A stretch of DNA of 58,555 nt from Enterocloster alcoholdehydrogenati (GCF_013282095.1 NZ_BLTJ01000017.1:1-58555), one strand, 5' to 3'; positions 19,583 through 29,748 are shown, counted from the stretch's first letter. Made by a program: numbers and translations. The notes: a model not told the origin generated them from the letters alone.

Positions 19583-22500
19583 TTATCGCACCTCCTCATG
19601 CTGTTTTGGTTTCTTGTCTGTACTGCGGGGCGGCACCGGGCGTTTCAGGCTGTCCAGCACCGAAGGCCGTGTGCTTTTGGCAACAACAGCTTCAGCGTGT
19701 GCCGGTCCCTTTCCGTCGATGTTGAGCAGGGTATCCAGCTCTACCAGACGGGCGTTTTTGCTTCTCAGTTCTTCTTCATAAAGGAATGGCTTTCCGACTT
19801 CCTCCTTTGCGGCAGCCTGCTGCTGATAGAGGTTATCCAGCTGAGCTTTTGCCGCCTCCAGACGCTGCGGCATCTGGGCAAGGGCATTGTCGATACGGGT
19901 AAGATTTCCGCGAGGGTCTGTACCAAGGGTTGCCCGGTGGGTCATCTGTCCTTTCAGCAGGAGCGTATATTCCTGTTTCCAAGCAGAAAATTCCACAGAC
20001 ATGGCATAGCCCCGGTAGCTGCCGATCTGCACCGGATCGGAAGTTTTGACCTCCTTGCAGGCATCCAAAAGGGCTGCACCGGCATTTTCCTTATCGGTCA
20101 GCAGGTCTCCACGGATCTCCATACCGGCAAAGCCGTCCTCCGGGTGCGGGTGAGCTGCCAAAACCTCCAGGTCAGATTCAAAGCCCTTGATAAAGCCCTT
20201 GTGCTTTTCAATCTCCTCCGGAAAGTATTTGAGCAGCTGGTCCTCCAGGCGGTACTGCTTGCTCTGGTGGTCAGCTTTCATCAGCTTCAGTCGGGATACC
20301 TCCACATCCAGATCCATACGCTCTTTGATACGGGGGTCTCCGGCACACAGAGCCTTGATCTCGGCAAAACTGAGGGCTGTTTCATCCACATCATCGCAGG
20401 AGCGCACCGGCGATTTAGAAGTCATGATCTGGGAGATGAATTTTTGCTTATTCTCCACCGTCTGCCAGAGGTATGCGTCAAAGGTTCCCTCGGTCACATA
20501 GCGGTACACATGGACAAGGGGGTTCTGGTTGCCCTGGCGCTCGATACGCCCCTTGCGCTGGGCAAGGTCTCCCGGTCTCCACGGACAGTCCAGATCATGA
20601 AGTGCCACCAGACGATCCTGCACATTGGTGCCTGCGCCCATCTTGGCGGTACTGCCCATAAGCACACGCACCTGACCGGTACGGACTTTAGAGAACAGCT
20701 CCTTTTTCCGCACTTCGGTGTTGGCCTCATGGATAAAAGCAATCTGGTCGGCAGGCATCCCCTGGACAATGAGCTTCTGACGAATATCGTCATATACCGT
20801 AAAGGCCGGTTCCGGTTCCTGCTCCGGCAGAGGCACAGCGTCTTCCAGTGCGTGAAGCAGTGGATTATCCAGCGTTTTCGCCGCCTTGCTTGCAGGAGCT
20901 TTTGCCTGCGGTGTAGAAATGTCGCAGAACACCAGCTGGGTCAGCTTATCAGCTTCACCATCCCGCCAGATCTGCATGATGTTGTCCACGCACTGATTGA
21001 CCTTTGTGCCGGGTTCGTCCGGCAGCATCTGGTTGACGATTCTCTGATCCAGCCCCAGCTTGCGGCCATCGCTGGTAATCTTGAGCATATTATCCTGGGA
21101 CGGGTCAACTGTTCCGCTGTGTACCAGCGATGCGCGCTCCGACAGGACCTTGACCATTTCCTGCTGATGTTCGGTAGGCTGAGCCACGATGTTGTGGTAT
21201 TCCACTTCCGGGGTAGGGAGATTTAACTGGTCGGCGGTCTTAATGTCCGCCACTTCCTTAAAAAGATTCATCAGCTCCGGTAAGTTAAAGAACTTGCTGA
21301 ATCTCGTTCTTGCCCGGTAGCCGGTGCCTTCCGGTGCCAGCTCCAATGCTGTGACGGTCTCCCCAAATCGGGAAGCCCAGCAGTCGAAGTGGGTCATGTT
21401 CAGCTCTTGCAGGCGTTCATACTGAAGGTAACGCTGCATGGTGTAAAGCTCGGTCATGGAGTTGCTGACTGGGGTTCCGGTGGCAAAAATCACACCACGG
21501 TTTCCGGTGATTTCATCCATATAGCGGCACTTGGCAAACATATCGGAGGATTTTTGCGCGTCCGATGTGGATAAGCCTGCCACATTCCGCATTTTTGTGT
21601 ATAGAAACAGGTTTTTATAGTTGTGGGCCTCGTCCACGAACAGCCGGTCCACACCCAGCTGCTCAAAGGTTACCACATCGTCTTTTCGCCCCTCGGCTTG
21701 CAGCTTTTCCAGTCTGGCTTCCAGAGACTTTCTGGTACGCTCCAGCTGCTTGACGGTAAAACGCTCGCCGCCGCTGGCCTGCACCTCTGCGATGCCCTCG
21801 GTGATCTCGTCGATCTGTTCATAGAGAAGCCGTTCCTGACGCTCCCGGCTGATGGGGATACGCTCAAATTGGCTGTGTCCCATGATGATGGCATCGTAGT
21901 CACCGGTCGCGATACGGGCGCAGAACTTCTTGCGGTTATGGGTTTCAAAGTCCTTTTTGGTGGTAACTAAGATGTTGGCAGAAGGATAGAGGCGCAGAAA
22001 CTCCGACGCCCACTGCTCGGTCAGGTGGTTTGGAACCACAAAAAGAGATTTCTGGCACAAGCCCAGGCGTTTGGCTTCCATCGCAGCGGCCACCATCTCG
22101 AATGTTTTTCCCGCTCCCACCTCGTGTGCCAGCAGGGTATTCCCCCCATACAGCACATGGGCAATGGCATTCAGCTGATGTTCTCGCAGGGTAATTTCCG
22201 GGTTCATGCCGCCAAAGGTAATGTGGCTGCCATCATACTCACGGGGACGGGTGGAGTTCATTTCCTCGTTGTACTGGCGCACCAGAGTCTGGCGGCGCTC
22301 CGGATCTTTCCAGATCCAGTCCTTGAAGGCTTCCCGGATAGCCTGCTGCTTTTGGGCAGCCAAGGTGGTCTCCTTGGCATTGAGAACCCGGCGTTCTTTT
22401 CCATCCGCATCCTCAATGGTGTCATAAATCCGCACATCCCGCAGGTTTAAGCTGTCCTCCAAGATCTTGTAGGCATTGGCACGGCTGGTTCCATAGGTGG

Positions 22501-25500
22501 TATTGGCAGCTACATCGCTATAAGGAACAGAAGTTTTTCTTGTGATCTGCCATTCAGCGGTAAAGGACGAGTAATTGACCTCAATGCTGCGCTGGAGGTA
22601 ATACGGGGTACGAAAGGTTTCATACATAAACTGCTGAATATATTCCTTGTCGATCCAGGTAGCACCCAGACGCACCTCAATCTCCGACGCATCCAGGTCT
22701 TTGGGCCGGGCGGCGGTAAGAGCTTCCACATTGACTGCATAAACCGGGTCCTGTTCTGCCGCCCGCTGCGCCTGACGCAGTTTGCGGCGAACATTGCCGG
22801 AAAGGTATTCATCGGCAGTCACATAATGGGGCGATCCGTCCTGCTCCAGCTGTCCCGGTACACGGAAGATCACGCCTTGCAGTTCTCCGGCCAGTTCTTC
22901 TTTTGTTTTTCCGGTAAGCCGGCTCATATAGCCCATATCCACGCAGGCTTTTTCCGAGATGGACACCGCCAGCGCTTCGCTTGCCGTATCCACAACAGCA
23001 ACCGCCTGATGAGGCTTGATGGTCCGTTTGGTAAACATATCCGCCTTGCGCTCCAGCTTTCCGTCCTCGTCGATGACTTCCAGCGCACAGAGCAGGTAAT
23101 AGGAAGAATCATCTGCATAGGCCAAACGGTTTGCACGGTCATTGATGAGACCGTATTTGGCGGAAAAGCTGTCATAGAGGCTGTTCAGTTCCGCCTGCTT
23201 CTGGGTAATAGTGCTGTCCGGGACCGCTGCGTCCATCTGAAGGTCGATCAGTTCCTGCACACAATCCCGCAGTCCCACAAGGCCTTTCACGCGGGCTTCG
23301 GCAGTGGTGTTGAGGTCAGGGCGTACCATGCGGCTGTTTTCCCGGTAGTACACCTGCCCATCCACAATGGCATAGGAATAGTTCTTCACATTGGGGTCGG
23401 CAGGAATGGAAGTGTCGATGGCTTCTCCTTCGCCCAGCTCCGGCAGTTCTGCCTCCTGATAAGTGCCATGAATGTACTTCACAGCATCATGCAGCTGGTC
23501 GGAAAGCTCCAGTCCCTCGATAGGGTTCACGGTGTAGTCCATACCATGAGCGGTGCTTACCGGCTCCTGCCTGCCCAGCACCATTTCCGGGTGGTCGATA
23601 AAATACCGGTTAATGGCAAACCCGTCCTGCGTCGTCGCGGACTGCGCCTGCTCGTTTCCGCCTTGCGGCGAAAAGCTCGCTTGCTCCGTCGCTCCTCCTT
23701 CTCCCACAAAGTCTTGCGACTTTGCGGGAACCCTGAGAATGCCGGTCTGGGTCCATTCCGGCACGATGTCCAGCGGGCGGTCCCGCTTTTGGAGGAAGAT
23801 GATGTCCGATACCACCTCGGCACCGGCATTCTTTTTGAACGCGTCATTGGGCAGACGAATAGCTCCCAGCAGCTCGGAGCGCTGGGCAAGATAGCGGCGC
23901 ACGGTGGAATCCTTGGCATCCATGGTATAGCGGGAGGTTACAAAAGCCACCACGCCGCCGGGACGCACCTGGTCGAGTGCTTTGGCGAAAAAGTAGTTGT
24001 GAATACTAAAGTTCAGCTTGTTGTAGGCTTTGTCATTGACCTGATACTGACCGAAAGGTACATTGCCGATGGCAAGGTCAAAGAAGTCACGCCTGTCGGT
24101 GGTCTCAAAGCCGCCTACTGTGATGTCCGCCTTGGGATAGAGCTGCTTTGCGATGCGCCCGGAAACTGGGTCCAGCTCCACGCCGTATAGACGGCTGCTT
24201 CTCATTTCCTCCGGCAGCATACCGAAGAAATTGCCCACACCCATAGACGGCTCCAGGATATTTCCAGTCTCAAATCCCATACGGCCCACCGCTTCATAGA
24301 TGGCCTGAATGACCGTAGGGCTGGTGTAATGGGCGTTTAGGGTGGAGCTTCTGGCGGCGGCATATTCCTCCGGGGTCAGCAGCTCTTTCAGCTGGGCATA
24401 CTCGGAATCCCATGCCGGTTTCTCCGGGTCAAAGGCGTCGGCAAGACCGCCCCAGCCCACATAGCGGGAAAGAACCTCCTGCTGTTCGGGACTAGCCTGC
24501 TGTCCGGCAGCTTCCAGTTCTTTCAGCAGACGAATTGCATTGACATTCCCTTGAAACTTGGCTTTCGGTCCGCCCTCGCCCAGATGATTGTCAGTAATAC
24601 GGAAATTTTGGGCGTTGCGGCGGAGATTGTCTTTATATTCCTCAAAGGCAGCTTCTTCCGCAGCTTTTACATTGGGGAAGGTCTGCCACTGGCCATTGAC
24701 CTGAATGGAAACCGGGTGTTCGTCCAGCACTTCCTCAAAGGTTTTTTCCGGCTCTGTCACAGGGGCAGGCGGTTCCGGCTCCTCGATATGCAGCCGTTCC
24801 ACTACCACATCATAAGGCAGGTTGTTTTTCTCGCCGGGATAAACTGTTTCTGTTTCGGTTTGAAAAACAGGACCCGTTTGGGCAGGCTCCAGGTGTTCCT
24901 GTTCCGCCATTGGCTGTACCGGCTCATGGGTCAATCCATCCTGTCCCAACTGATATACCGTCCTCAGAGTGGCGGCAATATCTGTCCAGCCCTGTTCCAT
25001 TGTAGTGCCGAATTTATCATGGATATTGATTTCAAGCCCTGCGGCAGAAGCAAAATAGTCAGCCGTATCACCGGTCTGAAGTTCCATGGTCTCTGCTGCA
25101 CCGGCATAGGTCTTTGCCAACTGTTCTGCAATTTCGGCATTGCCCTTACCAGAGCGGAAATATCCGGCAACCGTTTCACGGTCCGTCTGCTTCAGCAGGC
25201 CGCCGTCCCCGGTTAAAATCTCCCTCAGATCGTCATCGACATCTGCCAGCGATACAGAGAGATAATCCGTAATTGCCCTGTTTCGGCTGTCCTGTTTTAA
25301 TAAGCGTTCAAATGTCTGGACGCTCTCTGTGCGGAATATGGGATAAACTAACCCCTGAGGGAGAAGCTCCACGCTGTACAATCTTATCCCGGTAATCTTA
25401 TAGGAGTCCCCTTCCAGATAAACCGTATCGCCCACCTGATAGGCAGGGGACAGCGTATCCCTGATAGGTATTTGTGTCCTTTCGGATTCTTCCAAAGCAG

Positions 25501-28500
25501 CAGGCTGACTGTTTTCCGGTTCCAGACGGGTCAGATAGCTCTGTGCGGATTCTTCATCGGGAAATGTTTGTACCGTCCCATCATCATCGGCATAATAATT
25601 GTCGCTTTTCCTGTCCCAGACAGCAAAAGCGTCCTCCGGGTCCAGGAAAGCATCGCTGGTCATCACCACGGAAAATCTGGGGGCCGTTTCTTCTGCGATC
25701 TGCTCCGCATCCGACATCACTCGCTGAATAAACGGGTCGCTGCCCAGCTTTTCCGGGTCTGCAACCTGTCCGTTGACAATCCCTCTCTCGGCCAGAGCCT
25801 CCTGGATCACAATGGGGTCGATGTTGTCAAAACGGTTCTGTTCTTCTTCGGTATAGAACCGGTCCTCCTGAATGAGCTGGGCAATCCGGCGCTGTACCTT
25901 CGGCCAGGGCAGCTCCATTTTCTCCGGGCTGCCAGTGCGGACAACGAACAAGCTGTTGCTGCTGCCATATTCCTGGGCCAGCCATGCGGAGGTGTCTTTC
26001 CCCCTGGCGTGGTCTTTCATATAGCGGGCTACGGCGTGCTTACTCTCAATATTGCCGTTCCACGCACAGAGGGCGGCGTCGATGTCCGCCTGGGAAAGCG
26101 GGCGCAAAAGTTCGTGGAGCTTTGGTGTGTTTTCCTCTCTGTCACGGAAAACACGGCGTCCATCCGCACCAAATTCCGCTTCATGAGCGTCAATGTGCTG
26201 TTCCGCTTCATGGTCGATAGAGGGCATGGAGAACTCCTGGCGTTCCCTGCCTCCTTCCGGGACAGCGGAAATGGTCACATCGTGCTTATCGCGCAGCTGC
26301 TCCACAACCTGCTCCAGCCGGTTTGCGGGAAAACCGCACATTTCCACACGGCCACCTCCCGGAATAGCGCGGGTAGTCAGGTTCAACTCCAGTTCCACAG
26401 CGGCGGTTTTGGCGTCCTCGCCATACAGTTCAAAGAAATCGCCCATCTGATACAAAATCAAATCGTCCGAGTGACGTTCCTTAACGCTGTTATATTCCCA
26501 CACTGCCGTTTCCGGCTGCTGAGCATGGATAGCGTCTGCTTCTGCCAGCGCCTTTTCCGCCTGGATTTTGTCATACTCCGCCTGTTCCTGTTCAGTGAGA
26601 TAGCGGCCTTTCTGAACCAGACCGGTGATCCGTTTTGCAGCCTTTTCCCAGCTTAAGTGAACATCCGGGCAGTCCTGCTTTTTATAATGCAGTCCTTTCC
26701 CATCGTGATCTTCGCCGCTGTATGTTGCACCGTACAGGGCGTGGGAACGTCCGCCTGTACCGTATTCTTCCCTAAGAAACTTTTCCTTTTCTTTGTCCGT
26801 ATGGTTTTCACGAAAGAAAGCATAGATACGGCCTTTTCCACCAGAGAAACCACTGCCGCGGGTCATGGCGGCGTTGATCTCGTCCTCCGTGATAAAGTGC
26901 TGAACGGTTGGCACTTCCATAAGGTCGGAAGAAAAAGTCCTGCGGGGCAGGTCAAGGTCCTTCAGATTCTCCCAGATTTCCCTTGTTCTATGGTAGTGAA
27001 ACCGCAAAAGGTCACGGTCCTGCTGATAAGCAGTCCAGAAGGCGGCGTATTCTTCTTTGAGAGTCTGCCGGAAATCCGGGTCACTCAGCTGCCCGGTCAG
27101 ACGGCGGGTCTCCTCCGGGAATCCATTGCCTTTGATTTCTGACAGGCAGGACAAATATCCGGCATCTCTGGCGTCCTCGCTGAGATCGTGATACAGATGC
27201 CAAAGTTTTTCTGCAAGAAGGGAGCGTTCATAGTCCGCCGCTTCAGCCAGTTCCACATTGGAGGCAAACTGGCCGTTTTCCAAAAGCTCCCCGATACGCT
27301 CTGCGGCGCTCTCCCAGGAAATGACTTGGGCAGACCTGTCATAGCGAACAGACTTCCCGTGGGAAAGATGGATACCGTCCTCGGCATACCATGCACTCAC
27401 GCTGCCAAGACCGTTGCCGCCGTGATACAGCTGTTTCAGTGCCTCGGCAATCTCAGCGGTGGTTTTCTGCTTTTCAAAGGCGGAAACAACACGCTCTCTC
27501 TGGCGGTCTGTGTTGCCGCCCAAACGCAGCACATGGTCGATGTCCTTTTGGGCAAAAGAAAAAGCAGAGGATGTATGCGCTACATTCTCTGCTTCATCTA
27601 TGGATTGGATCTGTTCCGCTTCGGAAAGGAACAGGTTTAGGGTCAGCTGTTGATAAGTTCCGCCATCAGAATCTCCTCGGCCTGGGCTTTGCAGGTGTTC
27701 ATCAGTCCTACCCACTTCATGGGATCGCTGGCTTTCAGTTCCTCGGTGGCTCCCGCTTCTTTCGCCAGCCGGGGCATCATCTGCTCCAGTCTGCTCTGGG
27801 CGGTCTCGTCGATCTCGATCAGGTGCGGGTACAGCTTCTCGCTCAGTAACATCTGGTTGTAGAGGATGGGACGGTGTTCCTTCAGATACGCCTTTCTCAT
27901 CCTGCCGTACTTGCCCAGAGGTTTGTCCGGCTGCTGGCTCAGCTTCAGGTCGGGAATCAGATAGTCTCCGTTCTGGATGTAGTTCATGGGATTGTTCATG
28001 CTGCTTGCTCCTTTCTTGGTTGGCTTCGCGTTCTGCATTTCGGACAGTGACGCCGATCTGCCGCAGTACCTGCTGGTTAATCTGGCTGACCGCTGTTCCC
28101 AGCGCCCCGATGGTGGACGGGGTGTTGAAATCAAAGATCGCCATGAAATCTTCGTGGTCGAAGTAGCGTTCCGGCTCCAGTCCGCAGCGGGACATCAGGG
28201 CGTAAGTGATGCTGACGGTGGCGGCTGCCTTAAACTGCACTCCGATGTTATACTCATCATATTCCTCCAAAAAGGAACCGTCAACGATGTAGAAGAAGTC
28301 CTGCTGATGTTCTCTCCAGTATTCCTCAGCCAGTTTCCCGGCTGTCTCGGTGAGCTGTCCAGCAAGGTCATCACCGGAAACATCATAGGTACGCTCCAGC
28401 ATGGCCTGCACAGAATCCAGATGGCGCTCCTCCAGCTGCCACAGCCAGGGAGTGCGGGAATATTCACGGGTTCCGGTGTCAGAAATATCAAAGACATAGC

Positions 28501-28771
28501 GCAGGCGGGGCCTGTCCCCGGAATCGTCCACCAGGGCGATCCCTTTGGAGCCGCGCCTTACATACCGGCCCATTTTTTCATTCCACAGGTCATACTCTGC
28601 ACAGGCGGTTGCATCCGGGCGCTGGGCGTAGATCATCATCTGCTCATGGAACGGATATTTGTAAAGGCGGGAGGCGATGGTGAGAAATCCCGCCCATTCC
28701 TGCCAGCTGCTCGTGAGCTGGGTTGTCACCTGTTCTGCCATCTGTACATACATTTCGGCTTTGGTTGGCAT
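19583..28771 (-). CDS. Giant conjugative-element methylase-helicase (LtrC/Snf2 type)
   Basis: A 3062-residue multidomain protein. Order: ArdC-like N domain (1-250; FHEQMMIYAQRPDATACA), disordered Ser/Arg/Gly linker (about 255-380), LPD-type repeats, a MutS domain I-like segment (about 770-850; ILYQMGDFFELYGEDA), more LPD repeats, N6-adenine methylase-like domain (about 1500-1620; EPSMGVGNFF, and NVPFG in place of NPPY), then an SNF2/DEAH helicase (HEVGAGKT near 2215, DEAHNY, MGAGTNVQ and QRKGRIERQG near 2690-2740). It likely protects or remodels incoming DNA. The start MPTKAEMY follows AAAGGAGGACAG. Uninterrupted. Confidence 0.85.
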   Translation of the reverse strand: MPTKAEMYVQMAEQVTTQLTSSWQEWAGFLTIASRLYKYPFHEQMMIYAQRPDATACAEYDLWNEKMGRYVRRGSKGIALVDDSGDRPRLRYVFDISDTGTREYSRTPWLWQLEERHLDSVQAMLERTYDVSGDDLAGQLTETAGKLAEEYWREHQQDFFYIVDGSFLEEYDEYNIGVQFKAAATVSITYALMSRCGLEPERYFDHEDFMAIFDFNTPSTIGALGTAVSQINQQVLRQIGVTVRNAEREANQERSKQHEQSHELHPERRLSDSRPEAEPAAGQTSGQVRQDEKGVSEGTPSHPLQPDVTEREAVPAPDRDRRDRPEQTGADDAPAGERSGSHRGTESQRSHEVGRTDEHLQSPGRGDSDGGTYQQLTLNLFLSEAEQIQSIDEAENVAHTSSAFSFAQKDIDHVLRLGGNTDRQRERVVSAFEKQKTTAEIAEALKQLYHGGNGLGSVSAWYAEDGIHLSHGKSVRYDRSAQVISWESAAERIGELLENGQFASNVELAEAADYERSLLAEKLWHLYHDLSEDARDAGYLSCLSEIKGNGFPEETRRLTGQLSDPDFRQTLKEEYAAFWTAYQQDRDLLRFHYHRTREIWENLKDLDLPRRTFSSDLMEVPTVQHFITEDEINAAMTRGSGFSGGKGRIYAFFRENHTDKEKEKFLREEYGTGGRSHALYGATYSGEDHDGKGLHYKKQDCPDVHLSWEKAAKRITGLVQKGRYLTEQEQAEYDKIQAEKALAEADAIHAQQPETAVWEYNSVKERHSDDLILYQMGDFFELYGEDAKTAAVELELNLTTRAIPGGGRVEMCGFPANRLEQVVEQLRDKHDVTISAVPEGGRERQEFSMPSIDHEAEQHIDAHEAEFGADGRRVFRDREENTPKLHELLRPLSQADIDAALCAWNGNIESKHAVARYMKDHARGKDTSAWLAQEYGSSNSLFVVRTGSPEKMELPWPKVQRRIAQLIQEDRFYTEEEQNRFDNIDPIVIQEALAERGIVNGQVADPEKLGSDPFIQRVMSDAEQIAEETAPRFSVVMTSDAFLDPEDAFAVWDRKSDNYYADDDGTVQTFPDEESAQSYLTRLEPENSQPAALEESERTQIPIRDTLSPAYQVGDTVYLEGDSYKITGIRLYSVELLPQGLVYPIFRTESVQTFERLLKQDSRNRAITDYLSVSLADVDDDLREILTGDGGLLKQTDRETVAGYFRSGKGNAEIAEQLAKTYAGAAETMELQTGDTADYFASAAGLEINIHDKFGTTMEQGWTDIAATLRTVYQLGQDGLTHEPVQPMAEQEHLEPAQTGPVFQTETETVYPGEKNNLPYDVVVERLHIEEPEPPAPVTEPEKTFEEVLDEHPVSIQVNGQWQTFPNVKAAEEAAFEEYKDNLRRNAQNFRITDNHLGEGGPKAKFQGNVNAIRLLKELEAAGQQASPEQQEVLSRYVGWGGLADAFDPEKPAWDSEYAQLKELLTPEEYAAARSSTLNAHYTSPTVIQAIYEAVGRMGFETGNILEPSMGVGNFFGMLPEEMRSSRLYGVELDPVSGRIAKQLYPKADITVGGFETTDRRDFFDLAIGNVPFGQYQVNDKAYNKLNFSIHNYFFAKALDQVRPGGVVAFVTSRYTMDAKDSTVRRYLAQRSELLGAIRLPNDAFKKNAGAEVVSDIIFLQKRDRPLDIVPEWTQTGILRVPAKSQDFVGEGGATEQASFSPQGGNEQAQSATTQDGFAINRYFIDHPEMVLGRQEPVSTAHGMDYTVNPIEGLELSDQLHDAVKYIHGTYQEAELPELGEGEAIDTSIPADPNVKNYSYAIVDGQVYYRENSRMVRPDLNTTAEARVKGLVGLRDCVQELIDLQMDAAVPDSTITQKQAELNSLYDSFSAKYGLINDRANRLAYADDSSYYLLCALEVIDEDGKLERKADMFTKRTIKPHQAVAVVDTASEALAVSISEKACVDMGYMSRLTGKTKEELAGELQGVIFRVPGQLEQDGSPHYVTADEYLSGNVRRKLRQAQRAAEQDPVYAVNVEALTAARPKDLDASEIEVRLGATWIDKEYIQQFMYETFRTPYYLQRSIEVNYSSFTAEWQITRKTSVPYSDVAANTTYGTSRANAYKILEDSLNLRDVRIYDTIEDADGKERRVLNAKETTLAAQKQQAIREAFKDWIWKDPERRQTLVRQYNEEMNSTRPREYDGSHITFGGMNPEITLREHQLNAIAHVLYGGNTLLAHEVGAGKTFEMVAAAMEAKRLGLCQKSLFVVPNHLTEQWASEFLRLYPSANILVTTKKDFETHNRKKFCARIATGDYDAIIMGHSQFERIPISRERQERLLYEQIDEITEGIAEVQASGGERFTVKQLERTRKSLEARLEKLQAEGRKDDVVTFEQLGVDRLFVDEAHNYKNLFLYTKMRNVAGLSTSDAQKSSDMFAKCRYMDEITGNRGVIFATGTPVSNSMTELYTMQRYLQYERLQELNMTHFDCWASRFGETVTALELAPEGTGYRARTRFSKFFNLPELMNLFKEVADIKTADQLNLPTPEVEYHNIVAQPTEHQQEMVKVLSERASLVHSGTVDPSQDNMLKITSDGRKLGLDQRIVNQMLPDEPGTKVNQCVDNIMQIWRDGEADKLTQLVFCDISTPQAKAPASKAAKTLDNPLLHALEDAVPLPEQEPEPAFTVYDDIRQKLIVQGMPADQIAFIHEANTEVRKKELFSKVRTGQVRVLMGSTAKMGAGTNVQDRLVALHDLDCPWRPGDLAQRKGRIERQGNQNPLVHVYRYVTEGTFDAYLWQTVENKQKFISQIMTSKSPVRSCDDVDETALSFAEIKALCAGDPRIKERMDLDVEVSRLKLMKADHQSKQYRLEDQLLKYFPEEIEKHKGFIKGFESDLEVLAAHPHPEDGFAGMEIRGDLLTDKENAGAALLDACKEVKTSDPVQIGSYRGYAMSVEFSAWKQEYTLLLKGQMTHRATLGTDPRGNLTRIDNALAQMPQRLEAAKAQLDNLYQQQAAAKEEVGKPFLYEEELRSKNARLVELDTLLNIDGKGPAHAEAVVAKSTRPSVLDSLKRPVPPRSTDKKPKQHEEVR
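27643..27999 (-). CDS. tnpV: TnpV-family protein embedded in the methylase-helicase gene
   Basis: A complete 118-residue TnpV (transposon-encoded protein of Tn4451-type elements, function unclear) read in the +1 frame relative to the giant gene on the same strand. MNNPMNYIQNGDYLIPDLKL starts behind AAAGGAGCAAGCAGC. KYGRMRKAYLKEHRPILYN and MKWVGLMNT are the family signatures and match the stand-alone copy at 55757-56110 closely. It ends with TGA. The giant protein's low-complexity linker is what this gene spells in the other frame. Confidence 0.8.
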   Translation of the reverse strand: MNNPMNYIQNGDYLIPDLKLSQQPDKPLGKYGRMRKAYLKEHRPILYNQMLLSEKLYPHLIEIDETAQSRLEQMMPRLAKEAGATEELKASDPMKWVGLMNTCKAQAEEILMAELINS

Positions 28772-28801
28772 GGTGTTCTGTCCTCCTTTCGGTTTTGGGT
28801 A

Positions 28802-28835
28802 AAAGAAAAGCAGGAAACCTAAAAGATTCCCTGCC
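28802..28835 (-). terminator. Rho-independent terminator between orphan gene and methylase-helicase
   Basis: Minus strand: GCAGGGAA, loop, TTTCCTGC, then TTTTCTTTT. It ends the AT-rich gene and lies about 30 bases before the methylase-helicase start, so that gene needs another promoter or read-through. Confidence 0.65.
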
Positions 28836-28893
28836 AAGTGAAACTTTGAATATTAAGTTTTAGTCAGTCTGTCAGCTAAATTCTATTACTTGC

Positions 28894-29748
28894 TTATAAA
28901 ACTTCCACCTCATAGATTTTAATTATTTGATCTATAGTTTCTTTCAAAGATTGAACGATTGCTTGACTTGTATAAATAATTTCTTCACGCAATTCATACT
29001 TCTTTTTAATTCTTTCATCATTATTATAGATTTCGAAAAATTCATAATGAAGTGCTATGTATTCTTCCGGCAATATTTTCAACTCTATCACTGGCTTAGG
29101 TTTTATATATTTTTCCCCATTAACAATGACATTCAACGCCAAATGATATATCCTTTTCAATTGCAAATAAATTGGCAAATATAAGGTATTTTCTTCATCG
29201 ACACAAACTTCGTCCGAATACATTCCTTCATTTAACAACAAACTCTCTATTTCTTTTGAATAGTTACTTTGTCGTATCACCTGAACTGGCTCTGCTATAA
29301 CCTCTTCTTCCCATTCATTCCCATCTCTATCACTATGATATGAAATTCCATCAATAATACTTCCATATATTTCAGCATAACCCTTTTCAAAAATATCTGC
29401 GATTATTGAATGTGCTACTCGTATTGAATCGACACTGTTATATTCATTTACCGTTTCAAATAAATGATTACATTGATTTAGAATCTCATCTTTAATTCCG
29501 TACTTATAAGAATTGTTTACAATGTCTCTTAAAAAAGAAATTTTTACTTTTTCTCTAATAGACCAATCAAAATCAGAGTATTTTTCTATTTCGTCAATTA
29601 ACGGCTGATATATTTCATTCTTTCGTTCAATTGCTCTGGAAGACTCCTTTTTTCCTTTAAAAAGACCTCCGAACCATCCTGCAACACCACCCACAGCAAT
29701 TAATATACTTCCAGAAATAACTTCTTTCAATATTTCATTCCAATCCAT
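28894..29748 (-). CDS. AT-rich membrane-anchored orphan protein
   Basis: A 284-residue protein I do not recognise. Residues about 10-29 (SGSILIAVGGVAGWFGGLF) form one membrane anchor, followed by KGKKE and a long, mostly helical, acidic cytoplasmic region with no catalytic motif; the end (EEIIYTSQAIVQSLKETIDQ) looks coiled-coil. The gene is strikingly AT-rich beside GC-rich neighbours, has its own TATAAT (29791-29796) and a GTTGGAG site, and is bracketed by terminators. It looks like recently acquired cargo, perhaps exclusion or defence; the function is a guess. Confidence 0.7.
   Translation of the reverse strand: MDWNEILKEVISGSILIAVGGVAGWFGGLFKGKKESSRAIERKNEIYQPLIDEIEKYSDFDWSIREKVKISFLRDIVNNSYKYGIKDEILNQCNHLFETVNEYNSVDSIRVAHSIIADIFEKGYAEIYGSIIDGISYHSDRDGNEWEEEVIAEPVQVIRQSNYSKEIESLLLNEGMYSDEVCVDEENTLYLPIYLQLKRIYHLALNVIVNGEKYIKPKPVIELKILPEEYIALHYEFFEIYNNDERIKKKYELREEIIYTSQAIVQSLKETIDQIIKIYEVEVL

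Noticed and set aside
19571-21226. Long 551-codon plus-strand open frame antisense to the methylase-helicase gene
   Set aside because: It is a shadow created by the codon usage of the minus-strand gene; there is no domain, no ribosome binding site, and several similar antisense frames (22826-24190, 25472-26656, 30074-31324) occur only where minus-strand genes lie.
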